Assembly: GCF_900141715.1 (NCBI RefSeq)
Contig: NZ_FQYK01000007.1
Span: 62,001-126,000 of the forward strand
Reading direction: 5' to 3'
Length of the DNA stretch: 64,000 nt
DNA from: Algibacter luteus
Lineage (GTDB): Bacteria; Bacteroidota; Bacteroidia; Flavobacteriales; Flavobacteriaceae
Shown: piece by piece, positions 27,836-36,378 of the stretch
Layout: every line of letters starts with the position of its first letter
Numbering within the stretch: position 1 is the first letter of the stretch
The notes under the pieces: generated by a model
Databases searched by the model: none
Told to the model about the DNA's origin: nothing
Seen by the model: the letters and a program-made list of their open reading frames with translations, nothing else
Position numbers and translations under genes: made by a program

Positions 27836-28213
27836 ATGAGTAAGCCACTTACAGAACAGGAATTACATAATCTTGCCATGAATCATGTTGGTAAAGATCT
27901 AGAAGAACGTGGTTTTGAGTTTATTGCAGTGAATAGTAAGCTTAAAAAGCATCCTCAATTTGTCTGTATTGATAAAAACAAGCAATATTATTTTGTAATT
28001 GTTAGAGCAGTGATTTTACCAGAAAATCCAAATAATTACGATGTGTTGTGGATGGAGACTTTTAAAAAGCACGCTAGAGAAAAAGATGCAAAGGTGTTGT
28101 ATGCAGGTGTTGGAATTGGAAGTATAGAAGGAGAAAAGCAACCTATTTATTTAAACGAAGATTATTTATTAGAGTATAACGGTATTCAGGTTTTAGAAAC
28201 TAATTTGAATTAG
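27836..28213 (+). CDS. Small unknown protein linked to nqr/apbE, paralogue 2
   Basis: 125 residues, the same length as and colinear with the protein at 26773. At the DNA level the first 70 bases of the two genes are about 90% identical, more than the rest, which suggests a fairly recent tandem duplication or local gene conversion. The gene sits 9 bp upstream of apbE on the same strand and is probably co-transcribed with it, which strengthens the functional link to flavin loading of Na+-NQR. No motif with known activity was recognised. Confidence 0.75.
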   Translation: MSKPLTEQELHNLAMNHVGKDLEERGFEFIAVNSKLKKHPQFVCIDKNKQYYFVIVRAVILPENPNNYDVLWMETFKKHAREKDAKVLYAGVGIGSIEGEKQPIYLNEDYLLEYNGIQVLETNLN

Positions 28214-28222
28214 AGAAATTTT

Positions 28223-29200
28223 ATGAAGCAAGTATTAGGCGTATTATTGGTTTGTCTTTTTATATCCTGTAATGGAGAACAAAAAAACACCAAACTTACT
28301 GGAGCCGTTTTTGGGACTAGTTATTCTATAATTTATGATTCCGATATTGATTATGAAAAACAATTTGATAGTTTGTTTTATGTGATTAATAAATCGATGT
28401 CTACATATCAAGTCAATTCCGATATTTCAAAATTAAATAGAAACGAAACTGTTGAAATTGATAATCATTTTATTAATGTTTATGATGCGTCAAAAGAAAT
28501 TTTTGGATTAACTGAAGGCGCTTTCGACCCAACAATTGGTAACGTGGTTAATGCGTGGAAATTTGGAGCTGAGAACACTATAGAAGTTGTTGATAGTTTA
28601 AAAATAGATAGTTTAATGCAATATGTAGGCTATGATAAAACATACAGGTTAAAGCGTTCTATTATCAAATCGAATCCTAATGTGTATTTAGAGTTTAACG
28701 CTATTGCAAAAGGTTATGGCGTTGATCTGATTGGAGAGTTTCTTGAATCTCAAAATGTGAAGAATTATTTAGTTGAAATTGGTGGTGAGTTAAGAGCGAA
28801 AGGTAGAAATACTGAAAAACATAGTAAATGGAAAGTGGGTGTTGAAGAACCAAATTTTGAAGGCGGACAGTCTATATTAAAAGCTATTTCTTTAAAAAAT
28901 GAAGCTATGGCAACCTCTGGTACTTATAGAAAATTTAAGGTTGATGAGAACGGCAATCGATATGCCCATATAATTAATACCGAAACTGGTTACCCGAGTA
29001 AAACCAATTTGCTTAGTGTTTCTGTAATTGCAGAAAATTGTATGACTGCTGACGCTTATGCTACAGCTTTTAAAGTCATGGGAATAGAAAAGGTGAAAAC
29101 ATTTTTAAAGCGACACCCAGAATTGAAAGTCTTTTTGATTTTTGTGAATGATAATCAAGAGCTTGAAACTCTCACATTAAATGGGTTTCCTGAGGAATAA
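28223..29200 (+). CDS. apbE: FAD:protein FMN transferase (ApbE), lipoprotein
   Basis: 325 residues. A lipoprotein signal with lipobox LFISC (C16 lipidated) anchors it facing the periplasm. The ApbE signature is present: GAFDPTIGNVVNAW, the NAIAKGYGVD FAD-binding stretch, LVEIGGELRAKG, AMATSGTYR and the HIINTETGYP Mg2+/FAD region. It transfers FMN from FAD to the Thr of NqrB and NqrC, whose genes lie upstream in the same cluster. Its TAA stop abuts that of the convergent methyltransferase gene. Confidence 0.96.
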   Translation: MKQVLGVLLVCLFISCNGEQKNTKLTGAVFGTSYSIIYDSDIDYEKQFDSLFYVINKSMSTYQVNSDISKLNRNETVEIDNHFINVYDASKEIFGLTEGAFDPTIGNVVNAWKFGAENTIEVVDSLKIDSLMQYVGYDKTYRLKRSIIKSNPNVYLEFNAIAKGYGVDLIGEFLESQNVKNYLVEIGGELRAKGRNTEKHSKWKVGVEEPNFEGGQSILKAISLKNEAMATSGTYRKFKVDENGNRYAHIINTETGYPSKTNLLSVSVIAENCMTADAYATAFKVMGIEKVKTFLKRHPELKVFLIFVNDNQELETLTLNGFPEE

Positions 29201-29980
29201 TTATTTGTAAACTACTGGAATTATTTCGCCTTTAGCTAAACAATATTCAGTAATTTTTTCAGGGGAAATTGTTTGAGTATAATCTACCGCTTCAACTTTA
29301 AAACCAATGGAGCGAAGTTTATCAAAATAATCTCGACCATATACGCGAACATGATCGTACTGACCAAATATTTTTGCGCGTTCTTTTTTATCTGTGATGG
29401 TATTATCTTCAAAAGTAATAGACCTATTTAAATCTTGCGGAATTTGAAAAATACCTATACCACCAGCTTTAAGCACGCGATACAATTCCTGCATAGCTTT
29501 GGTGTCATCAGGGATGTGCTCTAAAACATGATTGCATAATATCACGTCAAATTCATTATCGTTGAAGGGAAGATTACAAATATCGGCCTTAACATCTGCT
29601 AATGGGGAGTTTAAATCTGTGGTGACATAGTTTAGATTTTTCATATTCCTAAAACGTTTATAAAACGCTTGTTCAGGAGCAAAGTGAAGTACTTTTTTTT
29701 CAGCAATAAAAAAATCTGTTTCATTTTTAAGATATAACCAAAGCAATCGATGTCTTTCTAAACTTAAAGTTGAAGGCGATAATACGTTATTTCGTTGGCT
29801 GCCATAACCATAAGGTAGAAAGGATTTAAAAGATTTACCATCAATGGGGTCGGTATAAGTTTTTCCTTTTAAAAAGAAAGCTAAAATTGGTCTTATAGTA
29901 TAACTTAGCCTTATGAGCAAGGGTCTAGGGACGGTATTAAGTATAAGTTTAAATAGTTTTTTCAAAATCTGCTTAATCAT
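29201..29980 (-). CDS. Class I SAM-dependent methyltransferase (type 11 fold)
   Basis: 259 residues from the ATG at 29980, which overlaps the stop of the upstream gene in ATGATTAA; earlier codons lie inside that gene and are rejected. N-terminal hydrophobic segment (LILNTVPRPLLIRLSYTIRPILAFFLKG), a likely membrane-association helix pair. A Methyltransf_11-like core follows: VLHFAPEQ (motif I), NLPFNDNEFDVILCNHVLEHIPDD (motif II, III) and LKAGGIGIFQIP. Such proteins often modify envelope sugars or lipids; the substrate is unknown. Confidence 0.8.
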   Translation of the reverse strand: MIKQILKKLFKLILNTVPRPLLIRLSYTIRPILAFFLKGKTYTDPIDGKSFKSFLPYGYGSQRNNVLSPSTLSLERHRLLWLYLKNETDFFIAEKKVLHFAPEQAFYKRFRNMKNLNYVTTDLNSPLADVKADICNLPFNDNEFDVILCNHVLEHIPDDTKAMQELYRVLKAGGIGIFQIPQDLNRSITFEDNTITDKKERAKIFGQYDHVRVYGRDYFDKLRSIGFKVEAVDYTQTISPEKITEYCLAKGEIIPVVYK

Positions 29981-30785
29981 TAACTTCACAGACACACCTA
30001 AAACCAGTATAGTCGTTAAGTTTATTAATTGAATTTTTTTTCCGCCAATTAGAACCAAAAGGTAGGCTATCTAATACAAATTCAGATATTCCCTCTTTAT
30101 AAAATAGTGCTTTTTTATACTTACTTCTGTATTTTGTTCTGTAAGGAAAAAGAGGCATTTCGTCTTTTTTAATAGAAATATTTGAATATCCAAATTTCTG
30201 AGTTGCTGTCAAAAGTTCATTTTTTGTTGGTAACCGATAAACAAATTTATAAGGATATTTATTTCTTTCTTCGATGTTTTCAGTGTTGATAGCCCAAAAT
30301 AGTTTTACTGCATCTGTCCTCCATTTACAATATAAAGTAGCTTGTTCTTTAGAAATGTTTACTAACGGATGAAAAGAATATTTGGGGTGTTCAAGGTATA
30401 CATTAGAATTTATGGTTTTATCCACCATTAAATTATTAGGTATTTTTTGATTTAACCATAATAAGTTATTGTTTGGTATATTTTCAAATAGTTTATAGGC
30501 TATGTCTTTGGTTAACCCATAATCAGGTATTTTTTTTATAGAGTCATGAATCCTTTCGGTCCAAAAGAATTTCAAATTTGTTAGAAATTCTAAATACATA
30601 AAATTATCTACAGGAGCAACATCAATGAAGATTGAATCATTTAGTTTTATAGTGAATGGAGGAGAAGTAGATTTATTAGATTTTGTTTGTTTTGGGTAAT
30701 AGAATATTTCACGAGATTGAGAATTGCAGAAATTAACTAGAGATGAAAAAACAACAATAAGAGTTACAACTTTTTTAATTTTCAT
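29973..30785 (-). CDS. Secreted SUMF1/FGE-like domain protein
   Basis: 270 residues from the ATG at 30785, which starts a signal peptide (MKIKKVVTLIVVFSSLVNFCNS); an ATG six codons upstream is an alternative. It has the layout of the formylglycine-generating-enzyme fold as used by GldJ/GldK-type structural proteins: N-terminal 'FIDVAPVDNFMYLEFL' region, HPLVNISKEQATLYCKWRT in the centre, FVYRLPTKNELLTA, and TGFRCVCE at the end. The catalytic Cys pair of true FGE is not obvious, so a structural or binding role is more likely. Coupled to the methyltransferase downstream. Confidence 0.7.
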   Translation of the reverse strand: MKIKKVVTLIVVFSSLVNFCNSQSREIFYYPKQTKSNKSTSPPFTIKLNDSIFIDVAPVDNFMYLEFLTNLKFFWTERIHDSIKKIPDYGLTKDIAYKLFENIPNNNLLWLNQKIPNNLMVDKTINSNVYLEHPKYSFHPLVNISKEQATLYCKWRTDAVKLFWAINTENIEERNKYPYKFVYRLPTKNELLTATQKFGYSNISIKKDEMPLFPYRTKYRSKYKKALFYKEGISEFVLDSLPFGSNWRKKNSINKLNDYTGFRCVCEVND

Positions 30786-30833
30786 TTTAGATATAACATT
30801 CAAGTTGATTTTCGATTATAAGAAAATGCACTA

Positions 30834-31652
30834 CTACAAAACTAATGCCTTTTGTCTAAATTCATTTTCCTCATCGCTTACAATTCCTAAAGCATCATAA
30901 ATATATGCGAATGTTGAAAGTAATTCTGGTTTACCATCAATAAGTGCTACATCATGTTCAAAATGTGCCGAAGGTTTACCATCTTGTGTCGTAATGGTCC
31001 AACCGTCTCTATGTTGTTTTATACGGTGTGTTCCCATATTAATCATAGGTTCTATAGCCACAACCATGCCTTCAACAAATTTTTTGCCTTTACCACGTTT
31101 GCCGTAATTTGGCATTTCTGGGTCTTCGTGCATTTTGCTTCCTAAACCATGGCCTACTAATTCTCTAACTACACCGTAACCATGATCTTCACAATACTTT
31201 TGAATCGCATAACCCACATCGCCAACACGATTATTAGCTTTAAATTCTCTAATACCAACGTATAACGATTCTTTGGTTACCTGAAGTAATTTTTCTGTTT
31301 CTGGATCAATTTCACCAACCGCAAAGGTATAGGCATGGTCTCCATAAAATCCATTTTTTAATGCGCCACAATCAATAGAAATGATATCGCCTTCAACCAA
31401 AGGTGTAGCGTTGGGAATACCATGCACTACTTGTGAATTAGGACTCATGCAAAGGGTATTTGGGAAATCATATAACCCTAAAAACCCTGGAATAGCACCT
31501 TGGTCTCTTATACATTCTTCAGCAATTTTATCTAATTGAAGCGTAGAAACTCCTGGTTTAATTTCTTTTGCTAATTCACCTAATGTTTTAGATACAACTA
31601 AAGCACTTTCGCGCATTAATTCTATTTCTTCTCTTGTTTTAACAATAATCAT
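30834..31652 (-). CDS. map: Methionine aminopeptidase, type I
   Basis: 272 residues. The five metal ligands of the pita-bread fold appear in order: D in ISIDCGAL, D in FYGDHAYTF, H in ELVGHGLG, E in VAIEPM and E in AHFEHDVAL. It removes the initiator Met from nascent proteins in the cytoplasm. The start follows a TATCTTTG promoter element. A downstream SUMF1-like and methyltransferase pair is on the same strand 48 bp away. Confidence 0.96.
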   Translation of the reverse strand: MIIVKTREEIELMRESALVVSKTLGELAKEIKPGVSTLQLDKIAEECIRDQGAIPGFLGLYDFPNTLCMSPNSQVVHGIPNATPLVEGDIISIDCGALKNGFYGDHAYTFAVGEIDPETEKLLQVTKESLYVGIREFKANNRVGDVGYAIQKYCEDHGYGVVRELVGHGLGSKMHEDPEMPNYGKRGKGKKFVEGMVVAIEPMINMGTHRIKQHRDGWTITTQDGKPSAHFEHDVALIDGKPELLSTFAYIYDALGIVSDEENEFRQKALVL

Positions 31653-31671
31653 AAAAATAATAATAGGAGTG

Positions 31672-31679
31672 CAAAGATA
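31672..31679 (-). promoter_or_regulatory. -7 element for map
   Basis: TATCTTTG on the minus strand, 19 bp before the map start codon. Confidence 0.5.
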
Positions 31680-31693
31680 CTTAAAAACTCAAG

Positions 31694-32098
31694 TTATTTA
31701 AATAGCCCAAAAAAACCTTTCTTTTTTTCGGGAATAGGAGGTGCCGTGTTTGTGAGCAGTTGATAAACTTCGCCCCAACCTGGAAAACCTCCAATATTTC
31801 TGTCGTCTATAAATAAATCAGCATTAATCTTTCTGCTTATATCATTTACGAATTCTTCTTCAGGAAAACTTTTATTTACAGCGTAAAAACGAATACCATT
31901 TTCTTCGCAAAAGTTAACAGCTTCTTGAAGTCTGTCACCGCATCTGTATGTCCATAAAATAAGGCGATGACCATCTTCTTGCAATTTTTTTAAAGTTTCA
32001 AATGCAAATAATATAGGTTTGCCAATTTTTGGATAGGCATCTTCAACGATAGTCCCGTCAAAATCAATAGCAATGATAAGTGTATCGTTAAAATTCAT
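31694..32098 (-). CDS. BT0820-family HAD phosphatase
   Basis: 134 residues. HAD motif I is AIDFDGTIVED, motif II is LILWTYR and motif IV FIDDRNIGG. It matches the small BT0820 group of Bacteroidetes HAD enzymes, cytoplasmic, capless, of unknown in vivo substrate. It has its own TAACTTTG promoter element and lies between gpmI and map on the same strand. Confidence 0.9.
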   Translation of the reverse strand: MNFNDTLIIAIDFDGTIVEDAYPKIGKPILFAFETLKKLQEDGHRLILWTYRCGDRLQEAVNFCEENGIRFYAVNKSFPEEEFVNDISRKINADLFIDDRNIGGFPGWGEVYQLLTNTAPPIPEKKKGFFGLFK

Positions 32099-32123
32099 TT
32101 TTTTTCAATTACATAGATTAGGG

Positions 32124-32131
32124 CAAAGTTA
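32124..32131 (-). promoter_or_regulatory. -7 element for the BT0820-family gene
   Basis: TAACTTTG on the minus strand, 25 bp before the start codon. Confidence 0.5.
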
Positions 32132-32150
32132 CGCTAATTAATTTTTTTTA

Positions 32151-33668
32151 TTAAACTAAGGGATGTTGAGTCATTGCAGCAGGTTGTTCAACATTCATCA
32201 ATTTTAAAATAGTTGGTGCGATATCTCCTAAAATACCATTTTTAATTGTTTTTAATTCATTGTCAATTAAAATTACAGGTACTGGGTTAGTTGTGTGTGC
32301 GGTGTTAGGTGAGCCATCGGGGTTTATCATGGTTTCACAATTACCGTGATCTGCAATGAGTAAGGTGGTGTAGCCATTGTTTAATGCTGTAGTTACCACA
32401 TCTTTAACACATTCGTCTACGGCTTCACATGCTTTTATTGCAGCTTCCATAACTCCGGTATGACCTACCATATCACCATTGGCAAAATTTAAACAAACAA
32501 AATCAACATCGCCTTTTTCAAGTTCAGGAACCAGTGCATCACGCAATTCATAAGCGCTCATTTCTGGTTTTAAATCGTAAGTAGCCACTTTTGGCGAGTT
32601 TCTTAAAATACGCTTTTCCCCTTTAAACTCTTGCTCTCTTCCACCAGAAAAGAAAAAGGTAACGTGCGGATATTTTTCAGTTTCAGCTATCCTAATTTGT
32701 GTTTTGTTATTTTTCTCTAACACTTCACCCAAGGTTTCAGTTAAGTTTTCTTTGTTGAAAATAACTTTAATATTTTTATAGGTATCGTTGTAATTGGTTA
32801 GGGTTACATAATGCAAATCTAATTTGTGCATATTGTATTCTGGAAAATCAACTTGAGAAAGTACTTCTGTTAATTCTCTACCACGGTCTGTTCTAAAATT
32901 AAAAAAGATTATAACGTCACCATTTTTAATTTTTGTGAGTGGTTGGTTGTTATCATCAACCGCTATAATAGGTTTAATAAACTCATCGGTAACATCATTA
33001 GCGTAATTGGCTTCTATACTTTGAGTTATATTGTTTGAGTTTTCACCAACATTATTTACTAAGGCATCGTATACGAGTTTAACACGTTCCCAACGTTTAT
33101 CTCTATCCATGGCATAATAACGACCAGAGATGGTTGCAATTTTAGCATTTGTGTTTTCTATATGGTTTTCTAACTGCTTAACAAATCCGGCACCTGATTT
33201 TGGGTCTACGTCACGTCCGTCTGTAAATCCATGAACATAAGAATTTTGAACTCCAAATTCGTTAGCAGCGTCAATTAATCCTAATAAATGATTAATATGC
33301 GAGTGTACCCCGCCATCACTTAAAAGTCCTAAAAAATGAACATCTTTATTGTTTGATTTAGCGTAATCAAACGCATCTACCAATGCTTTTTCGTTATTTA
33401 AGGTTTTGTTTTTTACAGCTAAATTTACCTTAACTAAATCTTGATAGACTATTCTACCAGCACCTAAATTCATGTGTCCAACTTCACTGTTTCCCATTTG
33501 CCCTTCTGGTAATCCAACATGCAAACCATCGGTACGAAGTGTGGCATATGGATATTTTTTATACAAAGAATCAATAAATGGCGTGTTAGCTTGATCGACA
33601 GCCGAAACTTTTGGGTCAGGTGAATTTCCCCAACCATCAAGAATCATTAAAATAACTTTTTTGTTCAT
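32151..33668 (-). CDS. gpmI: 2,3-bisphosphoglycerate-independent phosphoglycerate mutase
   Basis: 505 residues, the family length. The N-terminal metal site MILDGWGNSP is followed by the phospho-acceptor Ser in GQMGNSEVGHMNLGAGR (S61), and the second metal set in HGFTDGRDVDP, FFNFRTDRGREL, NFANGDMVGHTG and LIADHGNCE. It interconverts 3- and 2-phosphoglycerate in glycolysis using two Mn2+ ions. A promoter element lies just upstream; it is monocistronic. Confidence 0.97.
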   Translation of the reverse strand: MNKKVILMILDGWGNSPDPKVSAVDQANTPFIDSLYKKYPYATLRTDGLHVGLPEGQMGNSEVGHMNLGAGRIVYQDLVKVNLAVKNKTLNNEKALVDAFDYAKSNNKDVHFLGLLSDGGVHSHINHLLGLIDAANEFGVQNSYVHGFTDGRDVDPKSGAGFVKQLENHIENTNAKIATISGRYYAMDRDKRWERVKLVYDALVNNVGENSNNITQSIEANYANDVTDEFIKPIIAVDDNNQPLTKIKNGDVIIFFNFRTDRGRELTEVLSQVDFPEYNMHKLDLHYVTLTNYNDTYKNIKVIFNKENLTETLGEVLEKNNKTQIRIAETEKYPHVTFFFSGGREQEFKGEKRILRNSPKVATYDLKPEMSAYELRDALVPELEKGDVDFVCLNFANGDMVGHTGVMEAAIKACEAVDECVKDVVTTALNNGYTTLLIADHGNCETMINPDGSPNTAHTTNPVPVILIDNELKTIKNGILGDIAPTILKLMNVEQPAAMTQHPLV

Positions 33669-33692
33669 TTTTTGTTAAAATTTAAAACCGAA

Positions 33693-33700
33693 CAAAGATA
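33693..33700 (-). promoter_or_regulatory. -7 element for gpmI
   Basis: TATCTTTG on the minus strand, 24 bp before the gpmI ATG. Confidence 0.5.
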
Positions 33701-33789
33701 CATAAGTTTCTTATAAATGGAGTTAAAAAAACCTTGTAAAAGCCTGATTTTTTAAGGAATGTTCTCATGTTTTTTTATGCAAACGTTTT

Positions 33790-33825
33790 CGTTAACAATG
33801 TGTGAATCAAACGTTAAAAATGTGT
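33790..33825 (+). promoter_or_regulatory. Two direct repeats of CGTTAA(A/C)AATGTGT upstream of the ankyrin gene
   Basis: CGTTAACAATGTGT at 33790-33803 and CGTTAAAAATGTGT at 33812-33825, 13 of 14 bases identical, spaced 22 bp start to start (two DNA turns). They lie about 95 bp upstream of the ATG at 33921, a position suited to an activator or repressor dimer. No regulator can be named. Confidence 0.4.
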
Positions 33826-33920
33826 TATAAATGTTTTTTTATGTAACAGATCAAAATTATTGTCGTCTCTTTAGTATATCAAAAAACGTAAATCAATTAA
33901 TCAAATTAAAATCTTTCATC

Positions 33921-34331
33921 ATGAAAAAAACAATCATTATTACCGCAATGGCATTATGCTTTTCATTAGTATCAGCAAATGCAGCTCCAGAAAATCAAAG
34001 TGTTAATTACGAATTAGAAGCTTTTTTTAAAGTGAATTCGTTTTGTGTATCTATTGCCAAAGGCGATTTAGAAACTGTTCAAAAACTTATAAGTAGAGGG
34101 GCAGATGTTAATGAAAAATCTAATGGCATGACTCCTGCGATGTACGCTGCAAAATACAATAGAACAGAGATTTTAAAGCTTTTAATTATTCATGGCGCTA
34201 ATTTAAAAGCAAAGTCTGATAAAAAAATGACGGCTTTAGAATATGCACAGTTACATGGAGCTAGCGATACAGAAGCAATAATCATTGAAGCTTTGGCTGA
34301 AGCTAAAGCCAGTAAAAGAAAAATTATTTAA
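33921..34331 (+). CDS. Secreted ankyrin-repeat protein
   Basis: 136 residues from the ATG at 33921, which begins a clear signal peptide (MKKTIIITAMALCFSLVSANA). About three ankyrin repeats follow (SIAKGDLETVQKLISRGADVNEKS, TPAMYAAKYNRTEILKLLIIHGANLKAKS, TALEYAQLHG). Small periplasmic ankyrin proteins bind partners, for instance toxins' targets or oxidative stress enzymes, but the partner here is unknown. Preceded by paired 22 bp direct repeats and followed by a terminator. Confidence 0.85.
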   Translation: MKKTIIITAMALCFSLVSANAAPENQSVNYELEAFFKVNSFCVSIAKGDLETVQKLISRGADVNEKSNGMTPAMYAAKYNRTEILKLLIIHGANLKAKSDKKMTALEYAQLHGASDTEAIIIEALAEAKASKRKII

Positions 34332-34364
34332 AATTTAGTAATTATTTGAGTTAGTCACTCGATT

Positions 34365-34395
34365 AAAAAAGCCTCGTTAAACGAGGCTTTTTTGT
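34365..34395. terminator. Bidirectional terminator
   Basis: AAAAAAGCCTCGTT-AA-ACGAGGCTTTTTT between the convergent ankyrin and M48 protease genes. Confidence 0.9.
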
Positions 34396-34396
34396 T

Positions 34397-35164
34397 TTAT
34401 AAATTTTTGTATTTTTCGATGGCTTCTTGAATTTTTTCTATCCTATTGTCAGGATCTGGGTGTGTACTTTGAAATTCTGGAACGCGGTTTGGACCTGCTG
34501 CATCTTTTAATATTTTCATCACGCCAATCATTTCCTCAGGATTATAACCAGCTTTAATCATAAATTTCACACCAAGGTCGTCGCTTTCTAATTCATCGCC
34601 TCTTCCATTGGTTAATAAGGTATTTTGCCCAATACCACTAACGAGTCCTCCCATATCGGCACCTACAGACCCTGCGGTTGATAGTCCTTGCCAATATTCG
34701 CTTTCTGCAATTCTTTCTGCACTGTGCCTTCCTAAAACATGTCCAATTTCATGCCCTAATACACCAGCTAATTGGTCTTCGTTTTCTAATTTTGAAAAAA
34801 GTGCATGCGTGATAAATATTTGTCCGCCAGGTAATGCAAATGCATTAATGGTATTTGGATCTGCTAATAAATGAAATTCGTATCTATAAGGCGTCTCTCT
34901 CGCAATACTATTGTTTACTAATTTATTCCCCACATTATCAACTAAGGCTTGATATTGGGTGTTTGGATGCAAACCACCATGTTGTTGTGCCATATGTGGT
35001 GCACTTTGCAAACCTATGGCTATTTCCTTATCAGGAGTCATAGAAATGGTTTGGGTTCTACCTGTATAAGGGTTTACCTCTTGTTGGCTACATCTTTTGA
35101 AAACAAAAAATAACGCGATTGCTGCTCCTATTAATAGTCGGAATTTTAGATTTTTTCCTCTCAT
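34397..35164 (-). CDS. M48-family membrane-anchored zinc metallopeptidase
   Basis: 255 residues with one N-terminal membrane segment (about 9-22). The zinc motif HEIGHVLGRH (H138, E139, H142) and the downstream Glu in RGDELESDDLGVKFM are present, as in periplasmic BepA/LoiP-type or Oma1-like enzymes. It probably takes part in quality control of envelope proteins. No TPR domain is attached, unlike BepA. Confidence 0.92.
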   Translation of the reverse strand: MRGKNLKFRLLIGAAIALFFVFKRCSQQEVNPYTGRTQTISMTPDKEIAIGLQSAPHMAQQHGGLHPNTQYQALVDNVGNKLVNNSIARETPYRYEFHLLADPNTINAFALPGGQIFITHALFSKLENEDQLAGVLGHEIGHVLGRHSAERIAESEYWQGLSTAGSVGADMGGLVSGIGQNTLLTNGRGDELESDDLGVKFMIKAGYNPEEMIGVMKILKDAAGPNRVPEFQSTHPDPDNRIEKIQEAIEKYKNL

Positions 35165-35255
35165 TTTAATAAAATTGGTTACTAAAATTACAAAATTTTA
35201 GGTTATAAAGGTTTGACACCGCAGATTTAAATAAGTCACTTCAATAAAATTCCGA

Positions 35256-35732
35256 TTAAAGTTTTTTAATCATGACGTAATGGAGGCCTATATCTTTAAT
35301 ATTAAACGGTTTGCCAATTGTTTTGTATCCTTTTTTTTTATAGAAATTAGCAGCAACTTCCCTTGCATTACACCAAACTAAATTTATGTTTTTTGCTTTC
35401 AAGACGCGTTCTCCGTGTTTTAAAATAATACTGCCTAATCCATTATTTTGATAGGGTTTTAGTACCGCCATACCTCTTAGTTGATATTGGGCTTTTTCTG
35501 AAGTACAAGGCGTCGTGTTTTTTAAAAAAGTACATATGCCTGCTAAAGTTTCATTATCGAATATCCCGAAATGAAAAGTTGTTTCCAGATTATCTCCATC
35601 AAAAGCGCAAGTTTCAATAGGTTTTCCTGCTCTTAAAACTGGATGCCTTACCGTAAATGCTTCCTCGGCAGTAATTTGTTTTATTTTATAATCAGAAGAG
35701 TTAATATGTTTATTGATTTTAGTAATTTTCAA
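35256..35732 (-). CDS. GNAT-family N-acetyltransferase
   Basis: 158 residues. The acetyl-CoA-binding motif A (LRGMAVLKPYQNNGLGSIILKHGE) and motif B (NAREVAANFYKKKGYKTIG) are clear. The acceptor substrate is unknown. It is divergent from a second GNAT gene with only 15 bp between the start codons. Confidence 0.88.
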   Translation of the reverse strand: MKITKINKHINSSDYKIKQITAEEAFTVRHPVLRAGKPIETCAFDGDNLETTFHFGIFDNETLAGICTFLKNTTPCTSEKAQYQLRGMAVLKPYQNNGLGSIILKHGERVLKAKNINLVWCNAREVAANFYKKKGYKTIGKPFNIKDIGLHYVMIKKL

Positions 35733-35747
35733 ACTTAAAAAATAATT

Positions 35748-36173
35748 ATGGCAATACAGTTTAAGATTTTAGAAAAGGATCAAATTTTTGCGGCTGTTCC
35801 GTTAGTTTATAAGTTGAACGATTTTAAGGTGACAGAAGATAGTTTGAGTCAGCGATTTTCTGAAATGATAAATCAAAATTATGAATGCGCTGGTATTTAT
35901 GATAATGAAAAATTAATTGGAGTTTGTGGTTTATGGTATTGCACAAGACATTATTCTGGCAAGAGTGCTGAAGCAGATCATGTTTATATTGATGATGGCT
36001 ATCGCGGACAAGGTTTAGGTAAAAAATTCTTTGATTGGATTTATAATTATTTGATTAATAAAGGTTTTGAAACTATAGAGTTGAATACGTATGTAAGTAA
36101 CAACCAGTCGCATAAATTTTACTTTAATGAAGGCTTTAAAATACTGGGATATCATTTTTTAAAAAAGCTATAA
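35748..36173 (+). CDS. GNAT-family N-acetyltransferase
   Basis: 141 residues. Motif A is ADHVYIDDGYRGQGLGKKFFDWIYNYL and motif B NTYVSNNQSHKFYFNEGFKILGYHF. It is distinct in sequence from the divergent GNAT. The substrate is unknown. tRNA-Gly follows downstream with its own promoter. Confidence 0.88.
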   Translation: MAIQFKILEKDQIFAAVPLVYKLNDFKVTEDSLSQRFSEMINQNYECAGIYDNEKLIGVCGLWYCTRHYSGKSAEADHVYIDDGYRGQGLGKKFFDWIYNYLINKGFETIELNTYVSNNQSHKFYFNEGFKILGYHFLKKL

Positions 36174-36179
36174 ATTTTC

Positions 36180-36209
36180 TTGCGCAGAAAGAAACAGTTT
36201 ATATATTTG
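36180..36209 (+). promoter_or_regulatory. Promoter of tRNA-Gly
   Basis: TTG (36180-36182), a 19 bp spacer and TATATTTG (36202-36209) give an excellent consensus match 12 bp upstream of the tRNA. Confidence 0.7.
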
Positions 36210-36221
36210 CAGCGCAATAAT

Positions 36222-36294
36222 GCGGGAGTAGCTCAGTTGGTAGAGCGTCAGCCTTCCAAGCTGAATGTCGCCAGTTCGAACCTGGTCTCCCGCT
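36222..36294 (+). tRNA. tRNA-Gly (anticodon UCC)
   Basis: 73 nt. The acceptor stem GCGGGAG/CTCCCGC is perfect, the D-arm has AGCTCAGTTGGTAGAGC, the anticodon loop CTTCCAA carries TCC, and the T-arm has GTTCGAAC. The discriminator is T. CCA is not encoded. The promoter and terminator make it a single transcription unit. Confidence 0.97.
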
Positions 36295-36296
36295 CT

Positions 36297-36328
36297 AAAA
36301 GCCTCTTCAAATTGATGAGGCTTTTTTT
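36297..36328 (+). terminator. Terminator of tRNA-Gly
   Basis: AAAGCCTCTTCAAATTGATGAGGCTTTTTTT hairpin (stem GCCTC/GAGGC extended by TCA-like pairs) with a T-run directly after the tRNA. Confidence 0.85.
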
Positions 36329-36378
36329 ATGCTAAAAAGTTCGATTTTTAGTTTAAAAACTAATGTTTGCTAAAACGT

